Positions 35,218-45,036 of a DNA stretch of 64,000 nucleotides are shown in pieces (positions within the stretch are counted from its first letter, which is position 1; the number at the start of each line of letters is the position of its first letter). The DNA comes from Devosia sp. (GTDB taxonomy: Bacteria > Pseudomonadota > Alphaproteobacteria > Rhizobiales > Devosiaceae). The position numbers and the translations under genes were made by a program. The stretch is taken from contig JACDQI010000158.1 of NCBI GenBank assembly GCA_015657675.1, positions 1 through 64,000 on the forward strand, written 5' to 3'. The notes beneath the pieces were generated by a model. The model ran no database searches. It saw only the letters and a list, made by a program, of their open reading frames with translations, and had not been told where the DNA came from.

Positions 35218-36371
35218 CCCTCAGCCCGCGCCTCAACATCCGCCTCGTGTTCCTGATCCAGGCGCTGGCGACCGGCTCGATGTTCACCCGCATTCCCGAC
35301 CTCCAATCAGGGCTCGGCATTTCCGAAAGCGTGCTCGGGCTTTGCCTGCTCGGCCAGCCGGTCGGCGCGATCCTGACCTTCCTCCTCTCCAGCCGACTGG
35401 TGGAAACGGTCGGCACCCGCACCATCATCCTCTGGGGCATTCCGCTGGCTGCTGCCGGCGTGGCCGGCCTGGCGCTGGCGCCATCGCCACTGCTGCTGTT
35501 TTTCGCCTTCGCGCTTTTCGGCGTGATGTTTGCGCTCACCAATGTGGCGATGAATGTCGAGGCCGACCGGGTCGAGGCGGCGACCGGCAAGCGGCTGATG
35601 AACTCGTGCCATGGCCTGTGGAGCGTCGGGCAGATGGTGACGGTCACCCTCGGCGCGATCGCCCGCGGCTACGGCGTGCCGGCCACCTGGCACTTTGGCA
35701 TCATCGTGCCATTCATTCTCATGGCCACTTTGGCGTTGGTGCTGCCCATGCAGGGCGCACCGGCCCGGGCCCATACGCGGACCGGACCGCAGAAGCGGTT
35801 CTCGCTGCCCACCATCGCGACACTGCTGCTGGTCGGCTACGCCATTGGCGGCGCCATGCTGGAAGCGGCAGTGCGGAACTGGTCAGTGATCTATATGCGC
35901 GACAGCTTCGTCGTCCCTGGCTGGGTCGAGACGCTGACGCTGCCGGCCTTCATCGGCGCCACCGTGGGTGGACGACTGCTGGCCGACCGGCTGATTGCCC
36001 GCTTCGGCGCCACGCCCTTTGCCCGGACGCTGGGAGTCATCGGGCTGGTCGGACTGGGGCTGGTCGTGGTGGCGCCGACGCCCACGGTGGCGCTGATCGG
36101 GTTCTTCATCATCGGGGTCGGAATCTGCGTGTCTTTCCCGCTCTCCACCTCGGCGGCGGCGCGGTTGGGCGATCGCCCGGCCTCGGAGAACGTTGCGGCG
36201 CTCACCATGACGACGCAGATCACGCTTTTGGGCACGCCGGCGCTGCTGGGCTGGGTCGCCAATACGTTCGGCATCCGCAGCATCTACATCGTCATCGTGC
36301 CGGTGGTGCTGTTGGCGATCTATCTCGCCAAGTACCTTTCGCCCAAGCCGGTCGTGGCCACTCCGGCCTGA
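35214..36371 (+). CDS. MFS transporter, third of three paralogues
   Basis: A 385-residue MFS protein with 12 predicted helices. It keeps the shared sequences in variant form: TGSMFTRIPDLQSGLGISES, VEADRVEAATGKRLMNSCHG and SAAARLGDRPASENVAALTM. The TTG start overlaps the end of mmcB. It is more diverged than the first two. The substrate is unknown. Confidence 0.82.
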   Translation: MTLSPRLNIRLVFLIQALATGSMFTRIPDLQSGLGISESVLGLCLLGQPVGAILTFLLSSRLVETVGTRTIILWGIPLAAAGVAGLALAPSPLLLFFAFALFGVMFALTNVAMNVEADRVEAATGKRLMNSCHGLWSVGQMVTVTLGAIARGYGVPATWHFGIIVPFILMATLALVLPMQGAPARAHTRTGPQKRFSLPTIATLLLVGYAIGGAMLEAAVRNWSVIYMRDSFVVPGWVETLTLPAFIGATVGGRLLADRLIARFGATPFARTLGVIGLVGLGLVVVAPTPTVALIGFFIIGVGICVSFPLSTSAAARLGDRPASENVAALTMTTQITLLGTPALLGWVANTFGIRSIYIVIVPVVLLAIYLAKYLSPKPVVATPA

Positions 36372-36375
36372 GCCG

Positions 36376-38037
36376 CTACTCGCCCATTTCCTCGCGCATC
36401 GCACCGGCCGGCGGGATCGGTCGCGCCGGGGGAGCGGAGGAAACTCCAGTTGTGCCGAGCCGGTCGCGCAACTCCGCCATCAGCTCAAGCCGCTGCCGAT
36501 CGGTCACGGCGTTCTGCAGCTGGTGGCTGAGATCGATGATGAAGCTCGCATAGGCATTGTGCCAGTCCGACGTCATCTGCGCCGGATCGATACGCTGCTG
36601 GGCCGGATGCGCAACCGCACCGACGCCACTCGGATGGAGTTCGAAAGCGTCATCGAGCATGGGCAGGATCACCTGATCACCGCCCAGCCCGTCATCAGCG
36701 ATGATTTCGGTGCGCAGCGCGGCGCGTTCCTCGTCCTCGCCATGCGTGAGGAAGATGGCGCCATGCGCCGGCAGGCGTTCCTTGATCCAGGCGCGCAGTT
36801 CGCTGTCGTCGGCGTGGGCGGAGTAATTGCCCAGGCTGCGCACCTTGGCGCGGACAGGGACCAGTTCGGAATGGATGCGGACTTCCTTGGCGCCGGACTG
36901 GATGATCTGACCCAGCGTGCCAGGTGCCTGATAACCGACGAACAGCACCGTGGCGTTGGCGCGCGGCAGGTTGTTGCGGAGGTGATGCTTGATGCGGCCA
37001 GCATCGGCCATGCCGGAGGCCGACATGATGATGGCGCCGCCGCGGATCTGGTTGATGGCCTTGCTGTCCTCGACCGCCTCGACAATGCGGAAGCGTGGAT
37101 CGTTGAACAGCTCGTTTGCTGAAAGCTCGACGTCCTCGAACATGGCGTCGAACTTCTTGTAGACGCCGGTCACTTTGGAGGCGAGCGGGCTATCGAGAAA
37201 CACCAGTTTGGGGTCGATCTCGCCCGATTTGATCAAGACGCCAATGTCGTGCAGCAGTTCCTGGCTGCGTTCGACCGCGAAAGCCGGGATCACCAGGTTG
37301 CCGCCGCGCCGCATGGCTTCATTGATCTCGGTCTTCAGCGACTCGCGGCGCTGCACCAGGGTGTAGTCGTCGCGCTCGCGGCCGCCATAGGTCGACTCGC
37401 AGATAATGTAGTCAAAGCCCGCGGGTGCATCGGGCTCCTTGTAAAAGACCTTCTCGTCCGGGCCGAGATCGCCCGAGAAGAGGATCGTCACGGTCTTGCC
37501 GTCGCTGTCCTTGACCTCGACTTCGATGGAGGCCGAACCGAGGATGTGGCCGGCGTTCCAGTAGCGGGCGCGCACGCCGGGACCGGGTTCGATCCATTTG
37601 CCGTAGTCGACGCCGACGAGGTTCTGCAGCACCTGCTTGGCGTCCTCGGTCGTATAGAGCGGCTCGACTGGTTCCTCGGCGCGGCGTGAGCGCTTCTTGG
37701 TCTCGCGCTCGGCTTCACTTTCCTGGATGCCAGCGGAATCGGCGAGCAGGAACTCGAGCAGACCATTCGTCGGCTTCGTGCCGATCACCGCCTTGCGATA
37801 GCCCAGGCGCGCCAGCTTGGGCAGCAGGCCGCAATGGTCGATATGGGCGTGAGTCAGGAGTACGAAGTCGAGCCTTTTTGGATCGAAAGGCATCGGCTTG
37901 TAGTTGAGATCGCGGACGGACTTGTTGCCCTGGAAGAGGCCGCAATCAACGAGGAACTGCCCGCCGGGATGCACCACGCGATAGCATGATCCGGTGACCG
38001 TGCCGGCCGCCCCGTGGAAATTCAAGGTGACGGCCAT
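36376..38037 (-). CDS. MBL-fold beta-CASP RNA hydrolase
   Basis: A 553-residue metallo-beta-lactamase-fold protein with a beta-CASP insertion, the build of Ysh1/CPSF73-like RNA-processing nucleases. The Zn motif is TLTHAHIDHCG-like (VLLTHAHIDHCGLLPKL, about 60-76). The second metal His is in NAGHILGSAS, the Asp in LFSGDLGPD, and beta-CASP residues occur in ICESTYGGRERDD, IPAFAVERSQEL and IIMSASGMADAGRI; NYSAHAD and LTHGEDE close the site. It is predicted to cut RNA; the cellular role is not defined. Its C-terminus carries an extra helical and Pro-rich tail of about 80 residues. Confidence 0.87.
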   Translation of the reverse strand: MAVTLNFHGAAGTVTGSCYRVVHPGGQFLVDCGLFQGNKSVRDLNYKPMPFDPKRLDFVLLTHAHIDHCGLLPKLARLGYRKAVIGTKPTNGLLEFLLADSAGIQESEAERETKKRSRRAEEPVEPLYTTEDAKQVLQNLVGVDYGKWIEPGPGVRARYWNAGHILGSASIEVEVKDSDGKTVTILFSGDLGPDEKVFYKEPDAPAGFDYIICESTYGGRERDDYTLVQRRESLKTEINEAMRRGGNLVIPAFAVERSQELLHDIGVLIKSGEIDPKLVFLDSPLASKVTGVYKKFDAMFEDVELSANELFNDPRFRIVEAVEDSKAINQIRGGAIIMSASGMADAGRIKHHLRNNLPRANATVLFVGYQAPGTLGQIIQSGAKEVRIHSELVPVRAKVRSLGNYSAHADDSELRAWIKERLPAHGAIFLTHGEDEERAALRTEIIADDGLGGDQVILPMLDDAFELHPSGVGAVAHPAQQRIDPAQMTSDWHNAYASFIIDLSHQLQNAVTDRQRLELMAELRDRLGTTGVSSAPPARPIPPAGAMREEMGE

Positions 38038-38054
38038 CGCATTCTCCGGATCAG

Positions 38055-38612
38055 CTATAACGTGTTATTTGGGCGCGCTTTAGCAAGGATGCGCTGCAGC
38101 GTGCGCCGATGCATGTTGAGGCGGCGCGCCGTCTCGGAGACGTTGCGGTCGCAGAGCTCATAGACGCGCTGGATGTGCTCCCAGCGGACGCGATCAGCCG
38201 ACATCGGATTTTCCGGCGGCTCTGGCGCCTGCCCGGTCGAGAGCAGAGCGTTGATCACGTCGTCCGCATCGGCGGGCTTGCTGAGATAGTCGACCGCGCC
38301 GAGTTTGACCGCGGTCACCGCGGTGGCGATGTTGCCATAGCCGGTCAGCACCACGGCACGCGCGTCGCCGCGCTTCAAATGCAGGGCGTTGATGACGTCG
38401 AGGCCGTTGCCGTCCTCAAGCCGGAGGTCGACCACCGCATAAGCTGGCGCTTCCTGGTTGACGGCCGCAACCGCGCCCGCAACGGTGTCCGCGATCCGGA
38501 CATCGAAGCCGCGTTTCTGCATCGCCCGCTCCAGGCGGGTGAGGAAGGCCTTGTCATCGTCGACAAGGAGAAGCGACCGATCGGCCGCAAGTAGGTCTTC
38601 AACTGTGCTCAT
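38055..38612 (-). CDS. actR: redox response regulator, ActR/RegA/PrrA type
   Basis: A 185-residue response regulator. The receiver domain (LLLVDDDKAFLTRLERAMQK; phospho-Asp in AYAVVDLRLEDGNG; switch region VVLTGYGN; Lys in YLSKPAD) is joined to a Fis-type helix-turn-helix (NVSETARRLNMHRRTLQRIL). The short Pro-rich linker APEPPENP is typical of RegA. It regulates redox-dependent genes with the kinase encoded upstream. The start ATG at 38612 gives the family N-terminus. Confidence 0.9.
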   Translation of the reverse strand: MSTVEDLLAADRSLLLVDDDKAFLTRLERAMQKRGFDVRIADTVAGAVAAVNQEAPAYAVVDLRLEDGNGLDVINALHLKRGDARAVVLTGYGNIATAVTAVKLGAVDYLSKPADADDVINALLSTGQAPEPPENPMSADRVRWEHIQRVYELCDRNVSETARRLNMHRRTLQRILAKARPNNTL

Positions 38613-38721
38613 CGCTGCCTCATGTAGGGCTTTGCGGGGCAAAGGTCAAAGTGCTGCCCTGGAGTTCCGCGCCCAATACGAGCGCAGCAACGCAATTTTT
38701 CCATGAAAAGTTTTTCCTCCC

Positions 38722-40008
38722 TCAGGCCTCGTCTATGCGCCGGCGGTCCCAGACGACGCGGACACGAGCCTTGCCGCTGCTCGCCGCGTTCTCGAAAGCC
38801 AGCCGCGCGCCGGAGCGTTCGAGCAGAGTCTTGGCGATGAACAGCCCCAGCCCCAGCCCGCCGCCTTCGGTGGCTGAACTGCGGGTCGAGACATACGGGT
38901 CGCCCAGCCGGGTCATCATCTCCAGTGGAAAGCCCGGCCCGTCATCGGTGATGGTGACACTGACCGAGGCCTTGTCCCATGCGCACTCGACCTGCACGTC
39001 GGTGCGGGCGTAGTGCACGGCGTTCTCGATCAGGTTGCCCAACCCATAAAGCAGGCCGACATTGCGGCGCAGCACCGGATCGGGGCCGGCGGCGGTCGAT
39101 TTGGAGATGGTGATGGTCTTGTCGCCCTGCTGGTGCGGCGTCGCCACTTCGGCAACCAGCTCGCTGAGCGTCACCAGCGCGAAGGGATCCCCGCCGTCGG
39201 CGCCCAGATTGCGCAGCTTGACCAGAATGTCGCGGCAACGGGCCGTCTGGCTGATGATGAGCTCGATATCCTCGCGCAGCGGGCCTTCCGGCAGGTCGGT
39301 CCGCATCTCCTTGGCGGCCAAGGCGATCGTGGAGAGCGGGGTGCCCAGTTCATGCGCCGCCGCTGCCGCAAGGCCATCGAGCGAGGCCAGCTGTTCGCGG
39401 CGCGACAGCTGCAGCTCGGTTGCCGCAAGGGCGTCGGCAAGCTGGCGGGATTCGTGCGCAACGCGGTTGGTATAGGCCGCAATGAACACCGTGCCGCAGA
39501 GCAGGCTGACCCAAATACCGATGATGTAGACCCGGTCGAAGACGATCCGCTCGTCCGGATTCCAGGGCAGGCTGAGGTGAAAGATCGAGAGCAGCGACGC
39601 AATGACGATAGCGAGGCCGGCCAGGATGAGGGTCGAGCGCTGCGGCAGCGTCGTGGCCGATACCGAGACCGGCGCGAGCAAGAGCAGCGAGAACGGGTTC
39701 TCCAGCCCGCCGGTGAGCGCCAGCAGCCCGCCAAGCTGCAGGCAGTCATAGGCCAGCTGGATGGTCGACGTGCGGGCCGAGCCGCGGGTCGCCGGGCCGA
39801 CGCGGAACAACAGCCAGAGATTGACCGCTACGGAGAACGCGATCAGCGACAGGCACTCGACCAGCGGCAGGGGAAATCCCAGCCCGAAATCGACGAAAAG
39901 CACGCCCACCAACTGCCCGGCGATGGCCAGCCAGCGCAGCCCGACCAGCGTTTCGAGCCGGAGCGGCCGCCCGCCGCCGGCGGCATAGTCCTGCAGTTCT
40001 GTGGCCAT
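38722..40008 (-). CDS. actS: redox sensor histidine kinase, ActS/RegB/PrrB type
   Basis: A 428-residue kinase with about six membrane helices. The GGLENPF sequence between helices is the conserved ubiquinone-binding motif of RegB. The phospho-His is H219 in AAAHELGTPLSTI. The redox-sensitive cysteine of RegB corresponds to Cys in SQTARCRDIL. ATPase motifs are NLIENAVHYA, ITDDGPGFP and GGGLGLGLFIAKTLL. It signals to ActR, encoded 109 bases downstream. GGAGG is present before the ATG at 40008. Confidence 0.9.
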   Translation of the reverse strand: MATELQDYAAGGGRPLRLETLVGLRWLAIAGQLVGVLFVDFGLGFPLPLVECLSLIAFSVAVNLWLLFRVGPATRGSARTSTIQLAYDCLQLGGLLALTGGLENPFSLLLLAPVSVSATTLPQRSTLILAGLAIVIASLLSIFHLSLPWNPDERIVFDRVYIIGIWVSLLCGTVFIAAYTNRVAHESRQLADALAATELQLSRREQLASLDGLAAAAAHELGTPLSTIALAAKEMRTDLPEGPLREDIELIISQTARCRDILVKLRNLGADGGDPFALVTLSELVAEVATPHQQGDKTITISKSTAAGPDPVLRRNVGLLYGLGNLIENAVHYARTDVQVECAWDKASVSVTITDDGPGFPLEMMTRLGDPYVSTRSSATEGGGLGLGLFIAKTLLERSGARLAFENAASSGKARVRVVWDRRRIDEA

Positions 40009-40156
40009 GCTCTCGGCACCTCCGCGCAAATCGACCCAACCGGGCCAGTCCTAGTAAGGACCGGGCGGAATTCAAGGGCAACAATCTGTGATGCGACTTC
40101 TTGATCCGGTCCCGGATGGGGCCACATCCCCAGTGTTCGTGACTGGGAGAACTGAA

Positions 40157-40606
40157 ATGAACACTGCACTGATCAAACCGCAATGGGGCCCTTTGACCAT
40201 CGGCCTGATGGTTCTTGGCTTCATCCTCTGGTGGCCGCTCGGCCTGGCTGTCCTGGGCTATATCGTCTGGGGCGAGAATTTCGGCGGCTCCGCCGAGAAG
40301 GCGCAACGCATGATGGACAAGGGACGCTCCTTTGCCCGCAACTGCGCTCCGCGCGGCAGCTGGAACCGCCAGGGTTTCCGCAACACCAGCGGCAATGCCG
40401 CCTTCGATGACTATCGCGAAGAGCAGCTCCGTCGCCTCGATGAAGAGCGTCGCCGTCTCGACGAAGAGATCAACGCCTTCCACGAGTACATGAGCCAGCT
40501 GCGCCAGGCCAAGGATCGCGAAGAGTTCGACCGCTTCATGCGGGACCGCAACGGCTCGCGCCAGGGCTTTGGCCCGACCACCGACAATGGATCGCCCACC
40601 AGCTGA
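40157..40606 (+). CDS. DUF2852 membrane protein
   Basis: A 149-residue protein. Residues about 15-40 form a membrane helix (GLMVLGFILWWPLGLAVLGY), followed by a Gly/Arg-rich stretch with GNAAFDDYREEQLRRLDEER and a coiled, charged C-terminus (EFDRFMRDR). This is DUF2852, widespread in Alphaproteobacteria and of unknown function. A strong terminator follows. Confidence 0.82.
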   Translation: MNTALIKPQWGPLTIGLMVLGFILWWPLGLAVLGYIVWGENFGGSAEKAQRMMDKGRSFARNCAPRGSWNRQGFRNTSGNAAFDDYREEQLRRLDEERRRLDEEINAFHEYMSQLRQAKDREEFDRFMRDRNGSRQGFGPTTDNGSPTS

Positions 40607-40651
40607 GCGGACCGAGATAACTCCTAAGCGGGCACCTTCCTGCTCGCAACT

Positions 40652-40679
40652 AGCGCCCCGCATTGCGGGGCGCTTTTTT
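40652..40679 (+). terminator. strong rho-independent terminator
   Basis: The perfect stem GCGCCCCGC / GCGGGGCGC has an ATT loop and is followed by six T residues. It ends the DUF2852 gene. Confidence 0.93.
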
Positions 40680-40722
40680 ATCGTATTGGCAACGGCAAGA
40701 ATCTGGTCAACTAGTCTCCATC

Positions 40723-41463
40723 ATGATTGCCCTTATGCAAAAGAAATGGCCGACCGTCACCGAAACCGAGGTTGACGGAAGGATGGTCGAGGTCGCGGTG
40801 CGCGTGAGCCTGCGAGCCCGCAACTATCGCCTGTCACTGCCGCATGCCGGCGGCCCTGTGCTGACCGTTCCCAATCACGGCCGCTGGCAGGAGGCGCAGG
40901 CTTTCCTCAACCGGCAGCGCAACTGGCTGGCGGCGCGGCTCGAGCGGGCGGCCAAGCCGGTCTCGTTCAAACGCGGTGCAGTCATCCCGCTGCGCGGCGT
41001 CGACCACCGCATCGTCGCCACCGGTAAGGTGCGCGGCCGCGTCGAAGTACTCGAAGTTGACGGCGAACTCACGCTGCAGGTCCCCGGCGAGGTGGCGCAT
41101 CGCGCCCGCCGGCTCACCGACTGGCTGAAGACGGAAGCCCAGACCGACCTCGAAAAACGCGTCGCCGTGCATGCCCGCCGCCTCGGCGTCACCTATACAT
41201 CGGTGTCGATGCGCTCGCAGGCGACCCGCTGGGGCTCGTGCTCGGCCACGGGCCGGCTCAACTTCAACTGGCGCCTGATCATGGCGCCCTCCTTCGTGCT
41301 CGACTATGTGGCGGCGCACGAAGTGGCGCATCTGGTGGAAATGAACCACTCGGATGCCTTCTGGAACACGGTCGCCAAGACCCTCCCGAGCATGAATCGC
41401 GGCCGCTCCTGGCTCAAGACGCATGGCCGGCAGCTGATGGTCTACGGTATCGAGGAACAATAA
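40723..41463 (+). CDS. YgjP-like M48-type metallopeptidase (DUF45)
   Basis: A 246-residue protein with the Zn-protease motif HEVAHLVEMNHSDAFW (about 205-220), including the third ligand His. Upstream are RSQATRWGSCSATGRLNFNW and RLIMAPSFVLDYVAAHE, the standard YgjP/DUF45 features. The physiological substrate is unknown; related SprT-like proteins act on DNA-protein crosslinks. The ATG at 40723 is chosen because the frame upstream runs through the terminator. Confidence 0.85.
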   Translation: MIALMQKKWPTVTETEVDGRMVEVAVRVSLRARNYRLSLPHAGGPVLTVPNHGRWQEAQAFLNRQRNWLAARLERAAKPVSFKRGAVIPLRGVDHRIVATGKVRGRVEVLEVDGELTLQVPGEVAHRARRLTDWLKTEAQTDLEKRVAVHARRLGVTYTSVSMRSQATRWGSCSATGRLNFNWRLIMAPSFVLDYVAAHEVAHLVEMNHSDAFWNTVAKTLPSMNRGRSWLKTHGRQLMVYGIEEQ

Positions 41464-41512
41464 GGGCCCGCCTCACGACGAGCCCTTTCTCAACTCGGGT
41501 CTGTGGGCGACA

Positions 41513-43748
41513 TCAGCCGCCGCCGAAAATATCACCCAGCGCATCCATCAGGTTCCGCCGCGGCCGTTCGGCCTGCGGCTGCTGGATATCCTGCGGATTT
41601 ACGGTCGGCGCGGCTTCCATCGGCGCCAGGTTCGGGTCGAGCGGGTCTGCGGGCGTGAAGCCGCCTGGCAGGTCGGAGACCGGCAGGCCCTGGTGGGCGA
41701 TGGTCATGAATTCTGACCAGATCTCGGTCGGGACATTGCCGCCAGAGAGCGTGGTGCCCGTATCGTCGTCATTGCCGAGCCAGACGCCGGTGACCATGCG
41801 CGAGGTGTAGCCCAAGAAGAGCGCATCGCGGGCCTTCTGGCTGGTTCCGGTCTTGCCGGCGATCGGCCAGCCGTTGAGATGAGCCTTCTTGCCGGTGCCG
41901 ATTTCCAGCGCGGTGGTCATCATGTCGTTCATTTCGCCCACGACTTCGGGTGCGATGACCTGGCCGGGACGGCCGGAATCTGCTCGTAGAGCACCTTGCC
42001 CGAGGAGGTCTCGATGCGGGTGATGACGTTGGGAATGACGCCGATGCCGCCGTTGGCAAAGGGCGCATAGGCGCCGGTCAGCTCGAGCAGCGAGACTTCC
42101 TGGGTGCCCAGCGCGATCGAGGGGACGGCCTGCATGGGCGAGGAAATGCCCATTCGGGTGGCCGTATCGACGACGACCTGCGGGGTCACGTCGATAGCGA
42201 GGCGCGCCGCGATGGTGTTCAGCGAGTAGGCAAGGCCCTGGCGCAGCGTCACCGGGCCGGCGTACTTGCCCGAGGAGTTGGCTGGGCTCCAGCCGTTATA
42301 GTCGAATGGCGCGTCGTCAGCGACGGTATCGGGCGTATAGCCCTTCTCCATCGCGGCCAGATAAACGAAGGGCTTGAAGGTCGAGCCCGGCTGACGGCGC
42401 GCGTGACCGCGCGGTTGAACTGACTCTGGGCGTAATCGATGCCCCCCACCAGCGCCCGGACGGTGCCATCCACGTCCATGGCGACGAGGGCGCCCTGGCT
42501 GAAGCCCTTTTCCTTGCCGTGTGTCTCGACGGCGGTACGGACGATGTTTTCGGCCTGTTTCTGCAGGTCCCAGTTGATCGTGGTCGAAACGATCACGTCT
42601 TCGGTGACGTCGCCGATATAGGCCTGCATCAACGTTTCAACCCAGTCGGCCACATAGGATTCCGAGCCGGTGACTTTGGTGCGGATGCGCTGGTTGGGGT
42701 CGATGGCGGCGGCCTTGGCCTCGGCGTCCGAGATGTAGCCTTCCTTGGCCATAGACTGCAGCACCAGCCGGGCGCGCGCCGCGGCCGCTTCGGGATTGGT
42801 CTTGGGGTTGACGGTCGAGGGCCGCTGCACGGTACCGGCGAGCAGGGCAGCCTCGCCCAGCGACAGGTTGCGGGCCGATTTGCCGAAATAGGTCTGCGAC
42901 GCGGCTTCGATACCGGTGGCGTTGTGACCGAAGAAGACGCGGTTGAGATAGAGTTCCAGGATCTCGTCCTTGGAGTAGTTCTGCTCGAGCCAGAGCGCCA
43001 GCATGGCTTCCTGCGCCTTGCGTTCCAGCGTCTGGTCGCGGGTGAGGAAGAGGTTTTTGGCGAGCTGCTGGGTGAGCGTGGAGGCGCCGCGCGTCACTTC
43101 GCCGGCGCGGACGCTCTCGAGCGCCACCGAGGCCAGGCCGATCAGATCGATGCCGAAATGCTCGTAGAAGCGCCGGTCTTCGATCGAAACGAACGCTGCC
43201 GGCACGTAGTAGGGCATCTCGCGCAGCGAGATGGCTTCGCCGCCGGTCTTGCCGCGGTTGGACATCAGCTGTCCGTTGGCAGCAACAATGCGGATATTGG
43301 CCGGACGCTCGGGAATGGCCCAGGACGTGGAGGCCGGCATCTGCATGGCGAAATAGGCGATAACGCCGGCAACGGCGATACCGGCCCAGATGCCGAGCAC
43401 CAGCAGCCAGGTAAACAGCTTCCAGATGATGCGGCCAAAGGTCAGCTGCTTGCGCGGGCGGCGGCCGCTGGTTTTCTTGGGCTTGGGGCGTCGGCCGCGC
43501 TGCGGGCGGACGTCTTCTTCATCGTCATAGCCATCATCGGCATAGACGGCGTCAAAGCTGCCGACCCGCGGTTCGACGCGGGAATTCTTGCTGGCGCGAG
43601 GGCTTTTCGGGGTTTTGGCGGTTGGTTTGGACTTGCTCGCCGGCTGCGGCTTGGCTTTGCCGCGGGTCTTTTTGGGGTTGCCCCCGACCCGATCGTCCGG
43701 CGAAACGTGAAAGTCCATGAAGAGGGCCCCGGCATCTTTCTTGCGCAT
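41513..43748 (-). pseudogene. penicillin-binding protein 1A, two one-base frame breaks
   Basis: A bifunctional peptidoglycan synthase of 745 residues once corrected. A basic cytoplasmic N-terminus and one membrane helix (about 115-135) precede the GT51 glycosyltransferase domain: EDRRFYEHFGID, RGASTLTQQLAKNLFL, KAQEAMLALWLEQNYSKDEI. The transpeptidase domain then starts. At about 42402 the frame slips (ACGCGCGCC for ACGGCGCGCC), hiding ARRQPGSTFKPF with the SxxK serine. The next segment (YSLNTIAARL) runs to about 41964, where a second base is missing. The last segment has NGWPIAGKTGTSQ, the KTG motif. All catalytic motifs survive when two bases are restored, so I expect the gene to be functional in the cell. 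Confidence 0.85.
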
Positions 43749-43956
43749 GGCGTCGGTACCCCCGTGAGTGCAGCTCGAACGGAACCGGGACGCCGTGGCA
43801 ATCCGACCGTCTCACGGTTGCCGGATTTCCGGCCGTCTCCCGTGCGGTCCCTTAGGGCTATCGAGGCTAATTGTGGCCGGTTTATGTGACGTTACACCCC
43901 CGGGTCAATGACTGTGATGCGTCGGCCACAGCTCTGTGATCGATGGCTGGGAAAAG

Positions 43957-43989
43957 GCGGCGGGCCGGAGGCTCGCTCCGGTCCGCCGC
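43957..43989 (-). terminator. hairpin terminator after terC
   Basis: A near-perfect GC-rich stem, GCGGCGGACCGGAG with CTCCGGCCCGCCGC on the minus strand, has a short loop and is followed by CTTTTCC. Confidence 0.75.
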
Positions 43990-43997
43990 AGACGAGG

Positions 43998-44990
43998 TCA
44001 ATGGCTCTCCCGCACCTGCTGGGTGGGCGTCTTGCGGGTCCGCCAGAGCGAGTAGCCGATGCCGGTGGCCAGGATGGCGAACGTGATGCCGAGCGACCAT
44101 TCGGCGGGGAATTTCTCCCAGCCCAGGAGGTCGGCAATGACGATCTTGGAGCCGATGAACACCAGCAGCACGGCCAGCGCCTGCTTGAGATAGGCGAAGC
44201 GATGCAGGATCGCCGCAAGGGCGAAGTAGAGCGCCCGCAATCCCAGGATAGCGAAGATGTTGGACGTGTAGACGATGTAGGGATCGGTGGTGATGGCGAA
44301 GATGGCCGGCACCGAGTCTACGGCAAATACCAGGTCGGCGACCTCGATCATCACCAGCGCCAGCATCAGCGGGGTGATGTAGCGCACCATCTTGCCGGTC
44401 TTTGGATCGGGTCTCTTGACGATGAACCGGTCCCCTTCCAGCGTTTCGGTAACCCGGAAGCGCTTGCGGAGGAACTTCAGTACCGGATTGTCGGCAAGGC
44501 TCGAGCCATCGTGCTTGATGAAGAGCATCTTGATGCCGGTGAGCACCAGGAAAGCGGCAAATACGTAGAGCACCCACTCGAACTCGCTCACCAGAGCGGC
44601 GCCGAAGCCGATCATGATGGCCCGGAGCACGATGACGCCGAGAATGCCCCAGAACAGTACGCGATGCTGATACTGACGGGGGATCGAGAGGTAGCCGAAG
44701 ATCATGGCGATGACGAACACATTGTCCATCGCCAGGCTCTTTTCGACGACAAAGCCGGTTACATATTCGAGGCCGGACTGGGCACCGAGACTCCACCAGA
44801 CGAAGCCGCCGAAGGCCAGTCCGAGGGCCATGTAGCCTGCCGAGAGCACCAGGCTCTCGCGCACTCCGATCTCATGACCGTCGCGATGCAGTACGCCCAG
44901 ATCGAAGGCGAGCAGCGCCGCGACGATGGTCAGAAAGCCAGCCCACATCCAGAGGGGCTGACCCAGGACATCGATGATCAGGAAGTCCAT
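43998..44990 (-). CDS. TerC-family membrane protein
   Basis: A 330-residue membrane protein with about nine helices. LSLAMDNVFVIAMIF-like (EKSLAMDNVFVIAMIFGYLS) and VMIEVADLVFAVDSVPAIFA carry the two acidic motifs thought to bind a metal ion in TerC/Alx proteins. Homologues act in tellurite resistance and in manganese export. GGAAGTGAAC precedes the ATG at 44990. It lies 46 bases after the TerB-like gene, and the pair is probably one transcript. Confidence 0.87.
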   Translation of the reverse strand: MDFLIIDVLGQPLWMWAGFLTIVAALLAFDLGVLHRDGHEIGVRESLVLSAGYMALGLAFGGFVWWSLGAQSGLEYVTGFVVEKSLAMDNVFVIAMIFGYLSIPRQYQHRVLFWGILGVIVLRAIMIGFGAALVSEFEWVLYVFAAFLVLTGIKMLFIKHDGSSLADNPVLKFLRKRFRVTETLEGDRFIVKRPDPKTGKMVRYITPLMLALVMIEVADLVFAVDSVPAIFAITTDPYIVYTSNIFAILGLRALYFALAAILHRFAYLKQALAVLLVFIGSKIVIADLLGWEKFPAEWSLGITFAILATGIGYSLWRTRKTPTQQVRESH

Positions 44991-45036
44991 GTTCACTTCC
45001 GTCGTAAGCACAAGCTGGCAACGGGAGCGTCATGCA

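Noticed and set aside
41513-43748. PBP1A as a genuine pseudogene
   Set aside because: Two single-base losses with all downstream catalytic motifs kept, beside similar lesions in other core genes, fit sequence errors better.
44991-45036. A manganese (yybP-ykoY) riboswitch before terC
   Set aside because: Only 46 bases separate terB and terC, too short for the structure, and the pair looks co-transcribed.
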